Shown here: piece after piece, positions 1 through 11,434 of the stretch | Position numbering within the stretch: position 1 is the first letter of the stretch | Layout: every line of letters begins with the position of its first letter | Assembly: GCF_050947875.1 (NCBI RefSeq) | Contig: NC_134573.1 | Span: forward strand, 33,439,615 to 33,503,614 | Reading direction: 5' to 3' | DNA length: 64,000 nucleotides | From: Dermacentor variabilis | Taxonomy: Eukaryota; Arthropoda; Arachnida; Ixodida; Ixodidae | The notes under the pieces: generated by a model | Database searches by the model: none | What the model saw: only the letters and a program-made list of their open reading frames with translations | Told to the model about the DNA's origin: nothing | Made by a program: the position numbers and the translations under genes

Positions 1-1689
1 GCGAGGACACATTGAGCCTCTTCAATTTTTGTTTGTTGTTCTCGCTACCCGCGGTTTGCCGGAGCCCGCAGAGCGCATGCGTTTTCCTCGTGTTGCCCGA
101 ACCATCGCACGAAGCACTTTGATGCATGTTCGTTTTTCTCTGGCCGAGTGCATTTTCACCTGGCAAAGTTTTGGACGCTTTCTGGCTAGCAGAAGAGAAA
201 AAGAAACAATGCATTGTCGCTCGCCGTCATCACTGCGGGGCAGGGTTGACAGATTTGGCGATTTTTCGCCAAATTGTCCACGTTTAGACGCTCCTGGCGA
301 CCGAAAATCGTGTTTGGCGACTTGGCTATTTATGGCTGCTTTTGTAGGTGGTAATTGGCATAGGTAGTGGCCGAATTACACTCCCCCCCAACGCCCCCCT
401 CGAAGCAGCAACCAAAAACGTCAGATCTTCAAGGCCACGCTTTTGGGCCTTGAAAGCTCCGGAAGCAAATTTAGGAGCCGAAAATATATCATAGCCACCA
501 CATGCTCAGTGGGCCTCTACGACTTATCACCTTGGGCTGTCCAGTACTGCCCGAGATGCTTCATATTCAACGCTCATTGGCTGGAATCAACGCCTCGAGC
601 ATTTCGGGAGTGTCATTGTCGGATAATTGAACTGGCCCAAGCAGCTCCCTCCGAGTAACAGGAAATAACCAATCTTATAGGCAATGCTTTTGCGTCCATT
701 GAATGAAGGAAGCAGTAGGTGATCTAATATCACCCCAGCGACGGTTACCTCTGTACAAAATCTCGAAGACCATAATTCTTCGAGTCAGAAAAGACTGCAA
801 CAACCAAAAACATGTTATGGCAGCCATGACATTACAGGTGCCATTGTCTACGTGACTATATGCGACTGCGTACCAGGGAGAGGAAAACGCGTGTGACGTC
901 ATAGAGTTCGCACGGTAACGTTTAACGTGAAGTCAGCGGCATAGATCTAATATAACCATCTGTGCAGGGACCGCGTTCAGCAAGTTTATTCTATAGAAAC
1001 TGGCGATACCACTTCGGCTATGAGAAAGCACCGCAAGTGTGTGGCAGAAATTATCAAAGACCTTCAGTTGGTCATACATTATGATAAATGACGATACAAT
1101 AATATGTGATAACTACTGTTTTGTTCTGTTATTTTTATTTGTCATCAGTGCAGCAGGAAATTAAAAGTCCTTCTCGTCTGTTCTTTATTTTCGCGTTAAA
1201 AATGGGCAAATGTTCGTTTGTTGCAACGTGGCTAGATCAAGCAATTAAAGCTTTTGCCGTAGTTGGCGACTTTCTTGGCTACTTTTGGAATTTTTCGGCT
1301 AGTTATTGTCCCAAAGATTTGGCAGCCCTGCTGCGGGGACTCGACGGATCACAACGCGTTCGCCTGAGTGCACTCTCTCCGGAAAATTTTGTCTCACCGG
1401 TGTAGGATACCGAGCATTATGCGTATGCTTCTTTGTGGACCAAGTGTCTCACGTTTTCTTCCCTATTCTTTCGATAGCCACATTAGGTGCCCAAAGTAGG
1501 CAATCGGTTGTGGCCAACATGGTTTCCTTTGCGTTTTCTCATTTCCGTGACCCCGCCCCACAATAGCAAGAAAGGCATCGTTGCAAGGCAGAAAATTTGA
1601 TTTTGCAGTGAAAGTTCGATTTTATTACTTCTTTTGCCGAAAGTAATGCACCGCGGGACCCTTCAGTTGCCGGGTGCTCATATTATTGT
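1..1689. other. Unassigned DNA, no gene seen
   Basis: No recognisable protein or RNA. Open frames are about 110 codons or shorter and resemble no family I know. The one local structure is a short perfect hairpin at 253-274 (9-base arms around tttt). Confidence 0.5.
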
Positions 1690-1912
1690 GATAGCAGTTA
1701 TATGGACAATCCAGGCGCATTCCTGCCGTCACCACCGCCTTCATGTTCCGTAGAAAGTCCAGGGGCGGTAACATGGTGGCTGCTCGCCACATGCTGTATG
1801 TGCGAGTGAAAGCGTAAGGGGGGGAGGGGGTATGGGTGAGCCGACGATTATGGCTCAGTATTGTGTGCGCAAGGGAGAAAAGCGGGGAGGAAGCGCGCCA
1901 CCTCCTGTCGCG
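1690..1912 (+). repeat. Dispersed repeat R1, copy 1
   Basis: This stretch and 26901-27080 start with the same block (atagcagttatatggaca) and share later blocks around 'ctgtatgtgc', 'gtgagccg' and 'gcgaggaagc' in the same order and orientation. Copy 1 carries an extra middle stretch. Two related copies 25 kb apart indicate a dispersed repeat. I do not recognise the family, and no terminal repeats or coding frame are visible. Confidence 0.6.
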
Positions 1913-2186
1913 CGCGATACATCAGGATAAATGGAGGTAAAGGGGGGCTGTGGTCTGCGAATCTGTGGCTGCGCAACATGTGTATTTGCCTTGTTTCAAG
2001 CATTACATGCAGTGACTTTTTCTTAGACAAGTAAATTTCTTGGAGACTTATACCGGTATTTAAATATCTTGTTGCGAGGTTTTGTGTATATTTGCAGTGA
2101 ACTTTGCTTCCCGTGGCACTTTTTTGCCATTTAGCAAGCTGTATCTTCGCATTTGTATATTCCATTTTATCTTCGCATTTCTAATG

Positions 2187-3472
2187 TACGAGGACGAGTC
2201 AAATCAAAATGAGCCAACCAATCCCGCGCAATAATTGTTCTGTTCGTTATCTGCGAGACATGTGCATAGCCCACAGGCTTCTCTCATTTAGAAAAGCGAC
2301 AAGCACGTGTGAAGGTACATGCTATTTAATGCTCTCATGCACTGGGTTGAACATGGTTGCCTCACATAATGGACGCTGCAAAAGTTGAACAGCGCGGTAT
2401 CGCTAGGTTTTAACAGCTGAAGGTGTTTTCCAAAAATAAATTAGTTGCCTTAAGGCTGCCGTCTACGTTGAACATTGCATTTCATTGGCTACTGTGAAGC
2501 ATTGGAGCAAACGGTTCAGAGAACGACGTGAAAGTTGCAAAGACGATCCATGACCGGGCCAAAGCCACTTCAATCACCCCCAACACAATCGCAAAGGCTG
2601 GTGACCTGATTAGATAAGAACGGAGGATAAACGTCGATGAATTGGCATGGCGTGGGATCCTCAGTCATAGTTCGGGTCACACTATAATTCATAAAAATCT
2701 CGGTTTTCGACTCTTGTGTACGCAATGGATGTCCAAGATTTTGAATTACTGCCAGAAGACTGAGAGGTTCGGCACTGCCTTGGCTCATCTAATCCGGTAT
2801 CACAACGAGAGTGACGACTTTTTTTCTGCAATTGTGACCAGGGTGGAATCATGGTGTTGCTACTACGAGCCTGAAATATGACGGCAAAGCTTGCAGTGAA
2901 ACATTTGAATGCACTAGCCCCAAAGCAAGCAAAGGCCATCATTTCTGCCGGAAAAGTGGTGTTGACCTTTTTTGTTCGATCGTCAGGGGCCATTATTGAT
3001 CAAATTCGCTAAACCTGGCGAGACTATCAATTGTTTCCGATAATGTGAAACGCCGGATCGGCTGCGTGTCATAATCAAAAACAAACGACGTGGAAACATT
3101 AAGAATGGTGTCATCTGGCTCCACGACAATGCCCGTCCCCACGTCGCTCATGTGGGTAATACAAAACTTGCAAAGTTCAAGTGGGTAACGCTGCACCATC
3201 CGCCATACAGTCCGGGCCTGTCACCTTGCGGTTTCTACAATTGGGGCAACTGAAGAAACAGCTCGGAGGAACCAGATTCGTGTCGGACGATGACATGAAA
3301 GAGTCAGTTACAGCGTTTTTTAAACAACCCAAGGAGTTTTATGAGACGGAAATCTTGCCACTCGTTAGTCAGCGGGACAAATGTGTAAATGCTCATGAAG
3401 ACTACTTTTAAATAAAGTACCCCGTTCGCCATATATTTGAATTGGCTCACTTTCATTTGACTCGCCCTTGTA
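2187..3472 (+). mobile_element. mariner-family DNA transposon, full length but inactive
   Basis: The element is 1,286 bases, the usual size for mariner. It is bounded by inverted repeats of about 34 bases: the left begins 'tacgaggacgagtcaaat' and the right, read on the other strand, begins 'tacaagggcgagtcaaat'. Both ends carry the TA dinucleotide that mariners duplicate on insertion. A degraded transposase frame lies between them in the same orientation. Mariners move by cut-and-paste using a DD34D transposase. This copy lacks catalytic residues, so it can only have been moved by another copy's enzyme. Confidence 0.9.
2369..3411 (+). pseudogene. mariner transposase pseudogene
   Basis: The start is taken at the ATG at 2369 (MDAAKVEQRGIARF), matching the usual mariner amino terminus; the stop is the TAA at 3409-3411. 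The span corresponds to about 347 codons, the normal length, but frameshifts and stops break it. Preserved pieces include the helix-turn-helix to linker region (HTIIHKNLGFRLLC), 'LIRYHNESDDFF', 'HDNARPHVAH' near 3121-3150 and the carboxyl end 'KCVNAHEDYF'. The first catalytic Asp, normally in GDETW, is changed (here TRVESW), and the 'YSPDL' Asp is Gly (YSPGLSPCG). The middle Asp in HDNARPH remains. With two of three catalytic acids gone, the copy is dead. Confidence 0.88.
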
Positions 3473-4539
3473 TATTTTCCGGACTTTTTCTCTGCTAAAT
3501 ATAAAATAATTATATGTGCTTTCTCGCGACTATAACTTCGCTGCAATTACAATAGACGACTGGTGGCAGCATTGGGGACGATACATTTGAAAAACAGACA
3601 ACAACAGTCAGATTTTCTTTGGCCGTTGCATGTGTACAAATATGTAAACAAGGTTCTTAAATGACAAAGTTTCGTTAAAATATTTGTTTTCAGCTTGTTC
3701 ATTTGATGGCTTTAACATTTTTCTTATCAGCGGCATGTACTGCTTTGCTGGTTTCAAATTGATATAGTTTTAAAGTTCGTGCGATATTTTCATTACATAA
3801 TAAAATGGATAGTCTAAAGAAGCTCACGATCTCATCAAGAACCCAAAATAGCATGCTCACACAAAGGTTGGTTCGGGAGACGGTACAGAACAGCAGCCAA
3901 CGTCCGCACAACGTGTGCGTACTTCGTGACTGCGTATGGATAATATCGAGATTCTGCGGAAGTTTTGTCTACAGCGGCTGCATATTCCTTGCAAAATATT
4001 AAGTTTGCCATGCTCGGCTCAAGTTGACGTCTACACAATGTAAAGCATTCGTGATTTGTAGAGAACAGTTGTACGCAAATGACAATGGTTTTAGCGCAGT
4101 TTTACATTTAGAGCAAGCATAAGACAAAATACCTGAGATAATATGGCAGGGTATAAGGCTGAAAGCAAACTGAACCCTTGCGGCACATATGCCCTATGGC
4201 CCCAGGGGCATTGCCCCGTACATGCCGAGTGCACATACCCATTCGGCCCGGTTGCACATAATTTCGACTTCACAATCATCGCGATCAGCCTGCCAAGAGG
4301 GCGAGATACCGCGCCTGCGCTCCCGGAAAAAAAGTGGCTCTCCTTGCGGAAGAATGTTTCGCCTTTTAGCGGCACTTGCTTAGGGCACAAGAAACATGGT
4401 GGGTAACGTAGCTGGTTTGAAGACGCCGTTTCTCTGCTGTAACAGGTGGCGGCCACACTGGGCCCTCAAAGCGAAGGCTCCCTCAGAGTAATGGAAGGCA
4501 CCGGGACTTGCAATCAAAATGAGGAAAAAATAGGTGTGC
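3473..4539. other. Unassigned DNA between mariner and LTR element
   Basis: No family recognised. The longest open frame (about 120 codons, minus, 4091-4456) overlaps an opposite-strand frame of similar size and has no motif, so it is probably chance. Confidence 0.45.
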
Positions 4540-4688
4540 TGTCACAGGATGTTTAAGTCCGCAGGGCGTCTGACAGAAGACCAGTGAAAACGGGTCAGTC
4601 TCAGTTGACACCGATCGAGCGCACGCTCCTAGTTCGTCGTCTTCCTCTGCCACATTTGACCGTGCCGGCGCCGATAATATCCAGTACA
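4540..4688 (-). repeat. Candidate 3' LTR
   Basis: On the minus strand it begins 'TGTACTGGAT' and ends 'CCTGTGACA'. It corresponds to 11435-11587, with the terminal 14 bases differing only by transitions. A purine-rich run lies directly upstream on the minus strand. The match stops at the same internal base in both copies, which favours LTRs over a chance dispersed repeat. Confidence 0.55.
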
Positions 4689-6589
4689 TTCACTCCCCGA
4701 AGAGATAGGAGAAATCCTGCAGACCTAGGGAAAAATAGCATCGGCGGATCGCAGCGATGTTTAAAAGGCAACTCCGGCGATTTTTGATGTAAACATATCT
4801 CGATGAAATTCTCTGGGTACATTCCTCTGAACACTTTCGCCATGTCCTCAAGAAAGCAAGTTTGAGAGTTTAACATATTTTTTTTACAAATGAATTTTAA
4901 AAATTGCCACGGAATGCGCCCCCTTACCTCCTCCTCAGTTAACAGGCCACATTGTGTATGATGTCAGGAGTGTTCAATACAGGGCATGCTGGGAATATGC
5001 AGGCGACAGCGAGGAGAGCGTCGATGAGTGGACGATCGTGAGCTAGTGCATGGCGTGAGAAGTTGCGTTCCCTGTGGACAGGCAAGGGTTGGGAGCTAAG
5101 TGATGCTGGGTTGCTAGCTGCAAGAACTTCAGCCCTCGTATGCACACGCAGTTTGAGCAGATGTCGATCGCGTTCCGCCGGCGTTAAGCCTTTATGTCAC
5201 AGTCGTGCGCCTACTGCAGCCGGATCTGAGCGATTGACCTGAAGCTAATTAAGCCATCAGGATGAAGAAAACTCCTTCTGTAGTTCAGTTTTGACCAAAC
5301 CGCTTTGAAGTAAACCATTCCTCATTTCATACAGTGCACAAACTAAAACAGAGAAGGGGCGACGCGGAGCAGTATCGACATTGGTACGTTGCTGTTTTCG
5401 ACGGAAACCTGCCAGCCTTACTCGCCGGTACTTCCCTGAATTAAATGCGATTGCGAATATGGGTGCATCTTTAATAATAGCATGCAGACTCATTACTTAG
5501 CTTTCGAGGTGCACTGCTTGCCTCGTATACTGAATGAGCAGGAAGCGTAGGTGCCTTCGATACAGCAGTGTAAACGACCGCCTCGTTCAGCTGCCAACGG
5601 TGTCAGTAGTGGCATCGGCGTTTCCGCGAGAAAACTGCACGTTTTCTAAATGGACTATCATACGCACAAAGCCCTCATCTGTGTCTACATTACAGAACAT
5701 ATTGTGTGCACGAAGATAATGCGAAGAATGACAAGTAGGCAGCATAACAATGCTCCCGTACTACGGTCTCCAGCTCGCTGTCGTCGAAGGTGTGTGGTCG
5801 CTCATATCAGCGTGATTCAATGCAGTAGTGCTTTATGCACAAAATCTGCCTGTTTTGATATGTTCGAACATTAACTTATGTCACCAGTGAGGGGCTAGCA
5901 ATGTATCTCAAGCGAACGACGAGTGATCGCTGTACCTGCCAATGTAAACAATGCACTGGTCGGTGCTTCGACCTGCCAGAGGCGTTCTTACGGGATACAA
6001 ATGTGAAAAGTCGAGCTCCACATATTATAGCGAGCATGCGAAACGCTTCCCTGAGAAAAGGTAAAACACCTACAGGAGCAAGCAGCACGTATAAAACCAG
6101 TGTTTAGGGCTACCCTTGGTCATCATGTTGCCGCACAACACGTATAGCGCATGGGCGCTGGCATGGGCGCATGGGGTGGTGGGCAGAATACGAACAGCAA
6201 TTTATGGCTATTTAATTTGTCAGAATCATATCTGTCAATATTTGACAGATCCGAAAAGCTAGTGCAGCTGACATTGTCACCCGAAAGTGTGGCGCGGTCA
6301 CGAATCAGCTGAGCGTCTGCTGTTCATTGATTTTGTTCACCCAGTGGGCGAGACCGGCATGTCTTGCTCGCGTTCCCCGCTTGGGACACTGGTGACAACA
6401 TGAAGAGGTTCACATGACTGCTTGGTCACATTTTGGTTTAGTTCTTGTGGTTCTTTAATTGTTATTTAAAATTATTTTCGAATTTACCCTACAATTCTAC
6501 TATCAGACGCCTGACAGGGCGACTCTGGAACCTAAATATTCCATTCCCTTGAATTGGTAAAAAAAAAATCGCGGGAGCAGCCCTTTAAG
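4689..6589. other. Unassigned 3' internal part of the LTR element
   Basis: About 1.9 kb between the integrase end and the candidate 3' LTR, longer than a plain 3' leader. Small frames of 60-90 codons are present but none resembles an envelope or accessory gene. A secondary insertion is the simplest explanation, but I see no boundaries for one. Confidence 0.4.
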
Positions 6590-7720
6590 CAGTGCTGCAT
6601 GTTTCGCGCCCTCAGCCACGGTGAACAGAAGACGGCTCGAACGGCTCCATGATGTAGTTCACGGGCGACGTTTGCTGCAGTACGCGGTAGGGGCCGTGGT
6701 AGTTCGATATAGATTTAGTGGCTTGGCCGGGAGGAGTGGTCGGGACTGGAAGCCAGAGAAGCATTCCAGGGTAATAGCTAGCACTAGGAGCGCAGCGTCA
6801 TAGCGAGGTTTTCGGCACCACTGATCTCGGGTGATGAAGAAGCGAGCGAGTTGGCGACATTCATCAGCGTAAGTAGCAGCTTCTGAAAAAGGTGTCACTT
6901 CACAAGCGTCTGGACGGTAGGTGAGAATGGTGCCCATGAATTGGGTAGGCTTTAGTCCATAGAGAAGAAAGAAAGGAGAGAAGCGGGTGGCAGTTTGCGC
7001 AGAAGAGTTATAAGCGCAAGTGACCAGTCAAAGAACCCTCTCCCAATTGCAGGGATCGCAAGATACATACATCGCAACCATGTCGACGAGCGTAGGATTG
7101 AAACGTTCCGTCATGCCGTTAGTTTGATGATGGTAAGCGGAAGCGGTGCGGCGAATGATGTTATAATCGTTTAGCAGTGCCTCGATAGTGTTAAAAATAA
7201 ATACGCGGCTACAGTCACCGTAAATCACGTGGTGCACCGTGTCGCAGAATTAGGTGGCAATGAAAGAAGGAAGCGACAGCTTTCACAGTGTAAGCCGACA
7301 GTGCAGATGTTTCGGCGCACTGTGTCAGGTGGTCTACGGCAACAATGATCCACCGGTTACCATCAGTAGGGCTTAGAAGGGGGCCTTAAAGATCAATGCT
7401 AACGCGCTCGAATGGTCTGGCAGGACAGTGAAAAAGTTCTAGGGGACCTGCGGAACTCTGAGGAGGGGTCTTGCGGCGTTGAGACTTAGCGCATGAACGT
7501 ACTTACTGGAGAAGCAATCTGTATACGTGCTTCGCCAGTAATATCGGAGAAGAAGATAGGAGTCTGTTTTGTAGACGCTAGCGTGGCCGCATTGGGGGTC
7601 ATTGTGAAAACCTGCGCAGATGTGTGAGCGCAGATGACGGGAAATAATGACGAGCCAACCATGGCCATCGGTGAGATGATTCCGTTGATACAACATATCT
7701 TCGCGGAGGGCAAAGTGTTG
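6590..7720 (-). pseudogene. Gypsy integrase pseudogene
   Basis: Integrase joins retroelement cDNA to chromosomal DNA. On the minus strand the zinc-binding segment appears near 7560-7640 ([15 protein letters not shown]). The core follows with 'ERVSIDL' near 7400 and 'VAVDHLTQCAETSALS' near 7320, then 'YHHQTNGMTERFN' near 7120 carrying the Glu of the DDE triad. The carboxyl end reaches 6600 (PVNYIMEPFEPSS). All three catalytic acids can be seen, but stops and frameshifts separate them, so no functional protein is possible as written. Confidence 0.85.
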
Positions 7721-7849
7721 TGCAGACGACGAACGGTGCGAGAGAGAGACTAATGTGAGCGGAGAGAAAGGAAGTCAAGCAGTGAAGAGATCCAGGGATA
7801 TTTACGCTGCTCGGGCGGCATGTTTTTGAAGGTAAGCGCTGACAAATAC

Positions 7850-8316
7850 CAGGTGGAAGTTATTGAACAAGCAAGGTCAGAAGGCAGTGGAGAACGGGAT
7901 AGGGCGTTGGCACGTGAACGGCATCCAGAGCGATAAATGGCACGTATGTCATACTCTTGAAGGCGCAAAGCCCAAAGACCAGTGGTGTCTTTCAAGGACG
8001 ATAACCACCATAAGGCATGGTGGGCAGTTACGACGTCAAATTTGACGGCCATAAAGGTAAGCACGAAATTTGCCTACTGCCGAAGCAATGCCAAACATGC
8101 ATTTTCTGACACAGAATAGTTTAATTCTCGTTTGCTTAGGGTACGACTGGCAAATGCGACAACGTATTCGTCAAAGCCGTATTTGCGTTGGGCGAGAATG
8201 GCACCAAGTCCGACACCATCTAGCATCCGTGTGGATCTCAGTAGGCGCATTGGGATCGAAGTGGCGCAGTACTGGAGGTGACGTGAGGAGCCGGCGGGGC
8301 CTCGTAAATGATGCAC
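7850..8316 (-). pseudogene. Gypsy RNase H pseudogene segment
   Basis: Minus-strand pieces in order: '[18 protein letters not shown]' (the first RNase H Asp is in HTDA), '[11 protein letters not shown]', '[17 protein letters not shown]', then the tether-like '[12 protein letters not shown]' and 'ALRLQEYDI' near 7950. This domain degrades the RNA strand of the RNA:DNA hybrid during reverse transcription. The frame shifts at least twice. Its upstream neighbour is separated from it by the Penelope-like insertion that begins at about 8317. Confidence 0.8.
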
Positions 8317-9217
8317 ACATGTGTGCACAGCGCAAAAGACGAGGACAGAAGGAGGAACACAACACAGGCGCTGACTTCAACTGATCTTTATTTGCGAAAT
8401 CGCTAGAACTATCTACATGAGCAAAAGTAATGAAAAATGACTTCTGCATTATGTCCCACATGACCCCTATCGCATCAGAGCCGGATACTTCGTTTTTGGT
8501 GAAGGCAATAGACGGCATGCTGAAGCAAACGTCACCCAGCCGTGGTATCTTGTCTTAAATGATTTTATGTGTAAGCTGTTCTTGGTGTTTAGAGATTACG
8601 ACGCAGTTTTCAAATTCAGTCACAATGGCAGTCTCTGCAGTGAATGCCAAGATGACCTAGCACGGTGGTGTAAACATCCTAAAAATGCTCTTTTAATCGC
8701 CTATTTAAACATCTGCCTGTTAGGCCAACGTATTTCTTTCCGCAAGTCAGGGTAACAATGTAAGCCACATCTAGGGCGCATGCTCCAAACCGCTTCCTAT
8801 CGTTAGTAGTGCAAATATGTCGTCGTGTGGCATGAGCACTCACACGCCTACAGAGCACTGATAATTTTTCCGGGGCAGAAAAAACAACTTTAACACCTAA
8901 TTTACTCTCTATCTTCTTCAAGCGGCGCTATATCTTGTGCAAGTAAGGGAGCACCGCGACTGGCTTATTGTCTCTGGCAGCGCAGACAGCTGGTACTTTG
9001 TCTCCCAGCTTGATTTTCTTTATCTTTTCTGCTACTGAGACTAGCAAAAGCAAGGGGTACGCAGCATTTGTTAGGCGGGAGGCCTGCCCAAATAGACTGT
9101 GCGATAGAGAATGGGAGGAAGACTTATTTAGGGCATTTGGGAAAAAATATTTACCGTGCCTTGTTTAACCAGCTTGGAATGGGCATCGTCCTCGTCTTTT
9201 ACGCTGTGCACATATGT
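8317..9217 (-). mobile_element. Penelope-like element 3' fragment inserted in the LTR element
   Basis: This block interrupts the Gypsy RT/RNase H coding region. It is bounded by inverted 29-base sequences (8317-8345 and 9189-9217) that match at 27 positions, with core 'gcacagcgcaaaagacgagga' variants. Inside, on the minus strand, lies the end of a Penelope polyprotein (linker plus GIY-YIG). Penelope-like elements are known for complex inverted or tandem terminal structures, so the inverted ends fit. Most of the RT is missing, so this is a 5'-truncated copy. Confidence 0.75.
8480..9170 (-). pseudogene. Penelope-like linker and GIY-YIG endonuclease remnant
   Basis: On the minus strand the sequence runs from a linker ('KPVAVLPYLHKI', 'VVFSAPEKLSVLCRR') into the GIY-YIG domain ('CGKKYVGLTGRCLNRRLKEH') and a short carboxyl tail. 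The spaced 'YVG' and the Arg and His of 'RRLKEH' match GIY-YIG endonucleases of Penelope-like elements, which cut target DNA for insertion. A stop follows 'LKEH' closely and further stops are present. The RT domain is absent. Confidence 0.8.
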
Positions 9218-9399
9218 CGATATTGAATCACCAACCCGCCCAAGATTCCACCTTATCTCGCAAATGAATCGTCACACTCAGAATTCCGAGCCGAGAAGTC
9301 AGACGTGCCAGCAAGAAGCTGCATGAAGGGGGCGGTGACCGAGGTGAAATTATGGAAGAAACGCCGGATATAGGAAGACAAACCTAGTTCCTATGAAGT

Positions 9400-10400
9400 A
9401 GTAGGCTTGTAGAACTCAGCAACGGCGTGAAGTTTCGCAGGACCTGACACAATTCCCTTTCGAGACGACGTGGCCTAGGATCGTAAGCTTACGGGCATCA
9501 AAATGAATATTTTTGTATTTGCGTCCCCGCTGACACGAGGCACGCAAGAATTTGCTCAAGGTTGGGGAAATGCGATTCGGAATCTGTAGAAAAGAAAAGA
9601 CCACAATGTTGTCAAAGTAGCAAAGACATGTGTGCCATTTACCACCCCTGAGAAAAGTTTTCATCCTCCTCTCGAAAGTGGCAGGTACATTGAAGAGGCC
9701 GAAAGGCATTGCAATGAACTCGTTTAATTCATCAGAAGTTGCAAAAGCAGTTATTTAACGGTCCACTTCAGCCAGTGCCCGGAGCGCGAATAGATCGAAG
9801 AGAACTCAGCTCCGTGAAGGAAATCCAGCGCGTCGCCGATGCGCGCTTGATGATAAACATTGTTGCGGGCAATCTTGTTTTGCAGGCGGTAATCGACGCA
9901 AAATCTGATTGAGCTACCTTTTCTCCGCACCAGCACAATCGCAGACGCCCAAAGACTGTGTGAGGGCTGGACACCTCGTTCCAGCACGTCGTCAACGTGT
10001 TCGTCAACGACACAGCGTTCGGCTGTGGAAACACGGTAAGGACGCAGGCGCAGCGGAGCATGGTGACTGATGTCAATACGGCGAACTACCGCGGACGTGC
10101 TCCCCAAAGAAGGTTGGCCCAGGTCGAAAGAAGTGGAGAAACGTTCAAGAAGTTCAAAAACTTGACTGTGTTGAGCTGGCTTAAGCGCGTCATCGACGGT
10201 ACGCAAGAAATTATTTGGGGAACGTGAAGCTGGTGCGCCAGCCGAAATGACAGCACCGAGAGGCAGTGGTGCCTTGTCGGAAGATAGGCTAAATGGAAGA
10301 ATGACGTCAAACGTGTTGACAAGCCCCACATTCACCCTGTAATAGAGTTGAAGGAAAGGGTAATGGATTGCACACAAAAATTGTAGAGGAAGCATCGGCG
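9400..10400 (-). pseudogene. Gypsy reverse transcriptase pseudogene
   Basis: One open frame of 214 codons (9751-10395) carries the amino half: 'IDISHHAPLRLRPYRVS', 'LWASAIVLVRRKGSSIR' and 'RFCVDYRLQNKIARNNVY'. The palm continues in another frame at 9416-9709 with 'PFGLFNVPATFERRMKT' and 'CYFDNIVVFS'. The polymerase box, normally Y-x-D-D, reads YFDN, so the second catalytic Asp is lost. The later thumb region ('HVVSKGN') follows. The enzyme would copy element RNA into DNA; this copy cannot. Confidence 0.87.
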
Positions 10401-10789
10401 ACTATAACCCCGGCAAACTGGAGTGGAAGATTCCATCGAAGAGCACCATCATCACATGGTGTTAGAAGATCAGTTGATGAGGATACAGCTGCGCATGAGG
10501 TCGGTTGAGAGCGACAGCGCAAGTGAAAAGATCAGTGACACGCGGCAGTTGAAAGGGAGGTAGGAGCTTCTTAGCAACTTGCGCCTGGGTCACACGATGG
10601 AGCGACAGGTATAGTGTGGAAGCAGGCTCAATAACACATGCCACAGTAGATAGACGACAAGCCATGTTTTTTTCGAATGTATTGCTGAATCTGCGGCAGT
10701 AAACAGGAATGATAAGCACCCGAAGCACCAGGGTTCCAAGGTCGAGAGGTCCGCGGATCTCAAGCTGGTACGACTGGTAGAAAGGCGCT
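10401..10789 (-). pseudogene. Protease-to-RT spacer of the LTR element
   Basis: This stretch lies between gag and RT, where an aspartic protease is expected. A minus-strand frame carries 'FVCNPLPFPSTLLQGEC', a spacer-like segment. I could not find an intact D-T/S-G protease motif. It may be mutated or in a broken frame. Confidence 0.5.
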
Positions 10790-11420
10790 GTTTGCGCGGT
10801 TCATCGTATCTGTCACAAAGCTACGACGCAAGAGCAACTGTCACACGGCTTTTGGCCACGAGCGTATAAAAGGGATCGTCTATGCCTTTCACAATATGCC
10901 TTATTTTCTTTTATTTATTTATTTATTTATTTATTCATTTATTTATCGTATCGGCTGTGGTCTAGCACGCGTTCACGCGCAAGAGGTCGATGACGTCCTT
11001 AACGTACCTCGTGAAGAGGTCGACCACGCCAATGGTGTTCAGTGCGGAGTCTGCGCACAGCAGGACGGCCCAAGAACGAAGTGAGCGTCTCTGTGGAAGC
11101 TGACCAAATTGTAAAATGGGCTTCGTGGTTTCTGAACCATAGATTCACCAGATCGGTCAGATAAAAGATGGCGTTGATTAGCTTGGTGTGGTCATCACAC
11201 TGGTTATACGCAGTAACGTGTTCATACTCTGCAAGCCGTCCTCCACGTCATGATCGACTGTGCCATTTAAGATCGCAGGGACGCGCTGAGGTACAGCACC
11301 AGAACACACGACAGCCGTGGGGGCGGAAGCGGTTTGGGAAGGGCCGCCGTCATCGGTCTTTGCGGAGGCAGTTAATAAACTACGGCTTCGGAGCTCCAGG
11401 GCGGTAAACACGAGCACCCA
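10790..11420 (-). pseudogene. Gypsy gag pseudogene
   Basis: Gag forms the retroelement particle. Minus-strand pieces: 'MLVFTALELRSRS' at the start, 'AILNGTVDHDVED', then 'NAIFYLTDLVNLWFRNHE' near 11110-11180, 'FLGRPAVRRLRTEHH' near 11040 and 'IRHIVKGIDDPFYTLVAK' near 10840-10890. This is the usual order of Gypsy capsid-region motifs. A TTTA-type microsatellite (10909-10946) splits the last two. No CCHC zinc knuckle is visible. Confidence 0.78.
10909..10946 (+). repeat. (TTTA)n microsatellite inside gag
   Basis: About nine TTTA units with one interruption (ttca). It falls inside the gag frame of the LTR element, so it expanded or inserted after the element did. Confidence 0.9.
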
Positions 11421-11434
11421 GCGATTCCAGCAAA

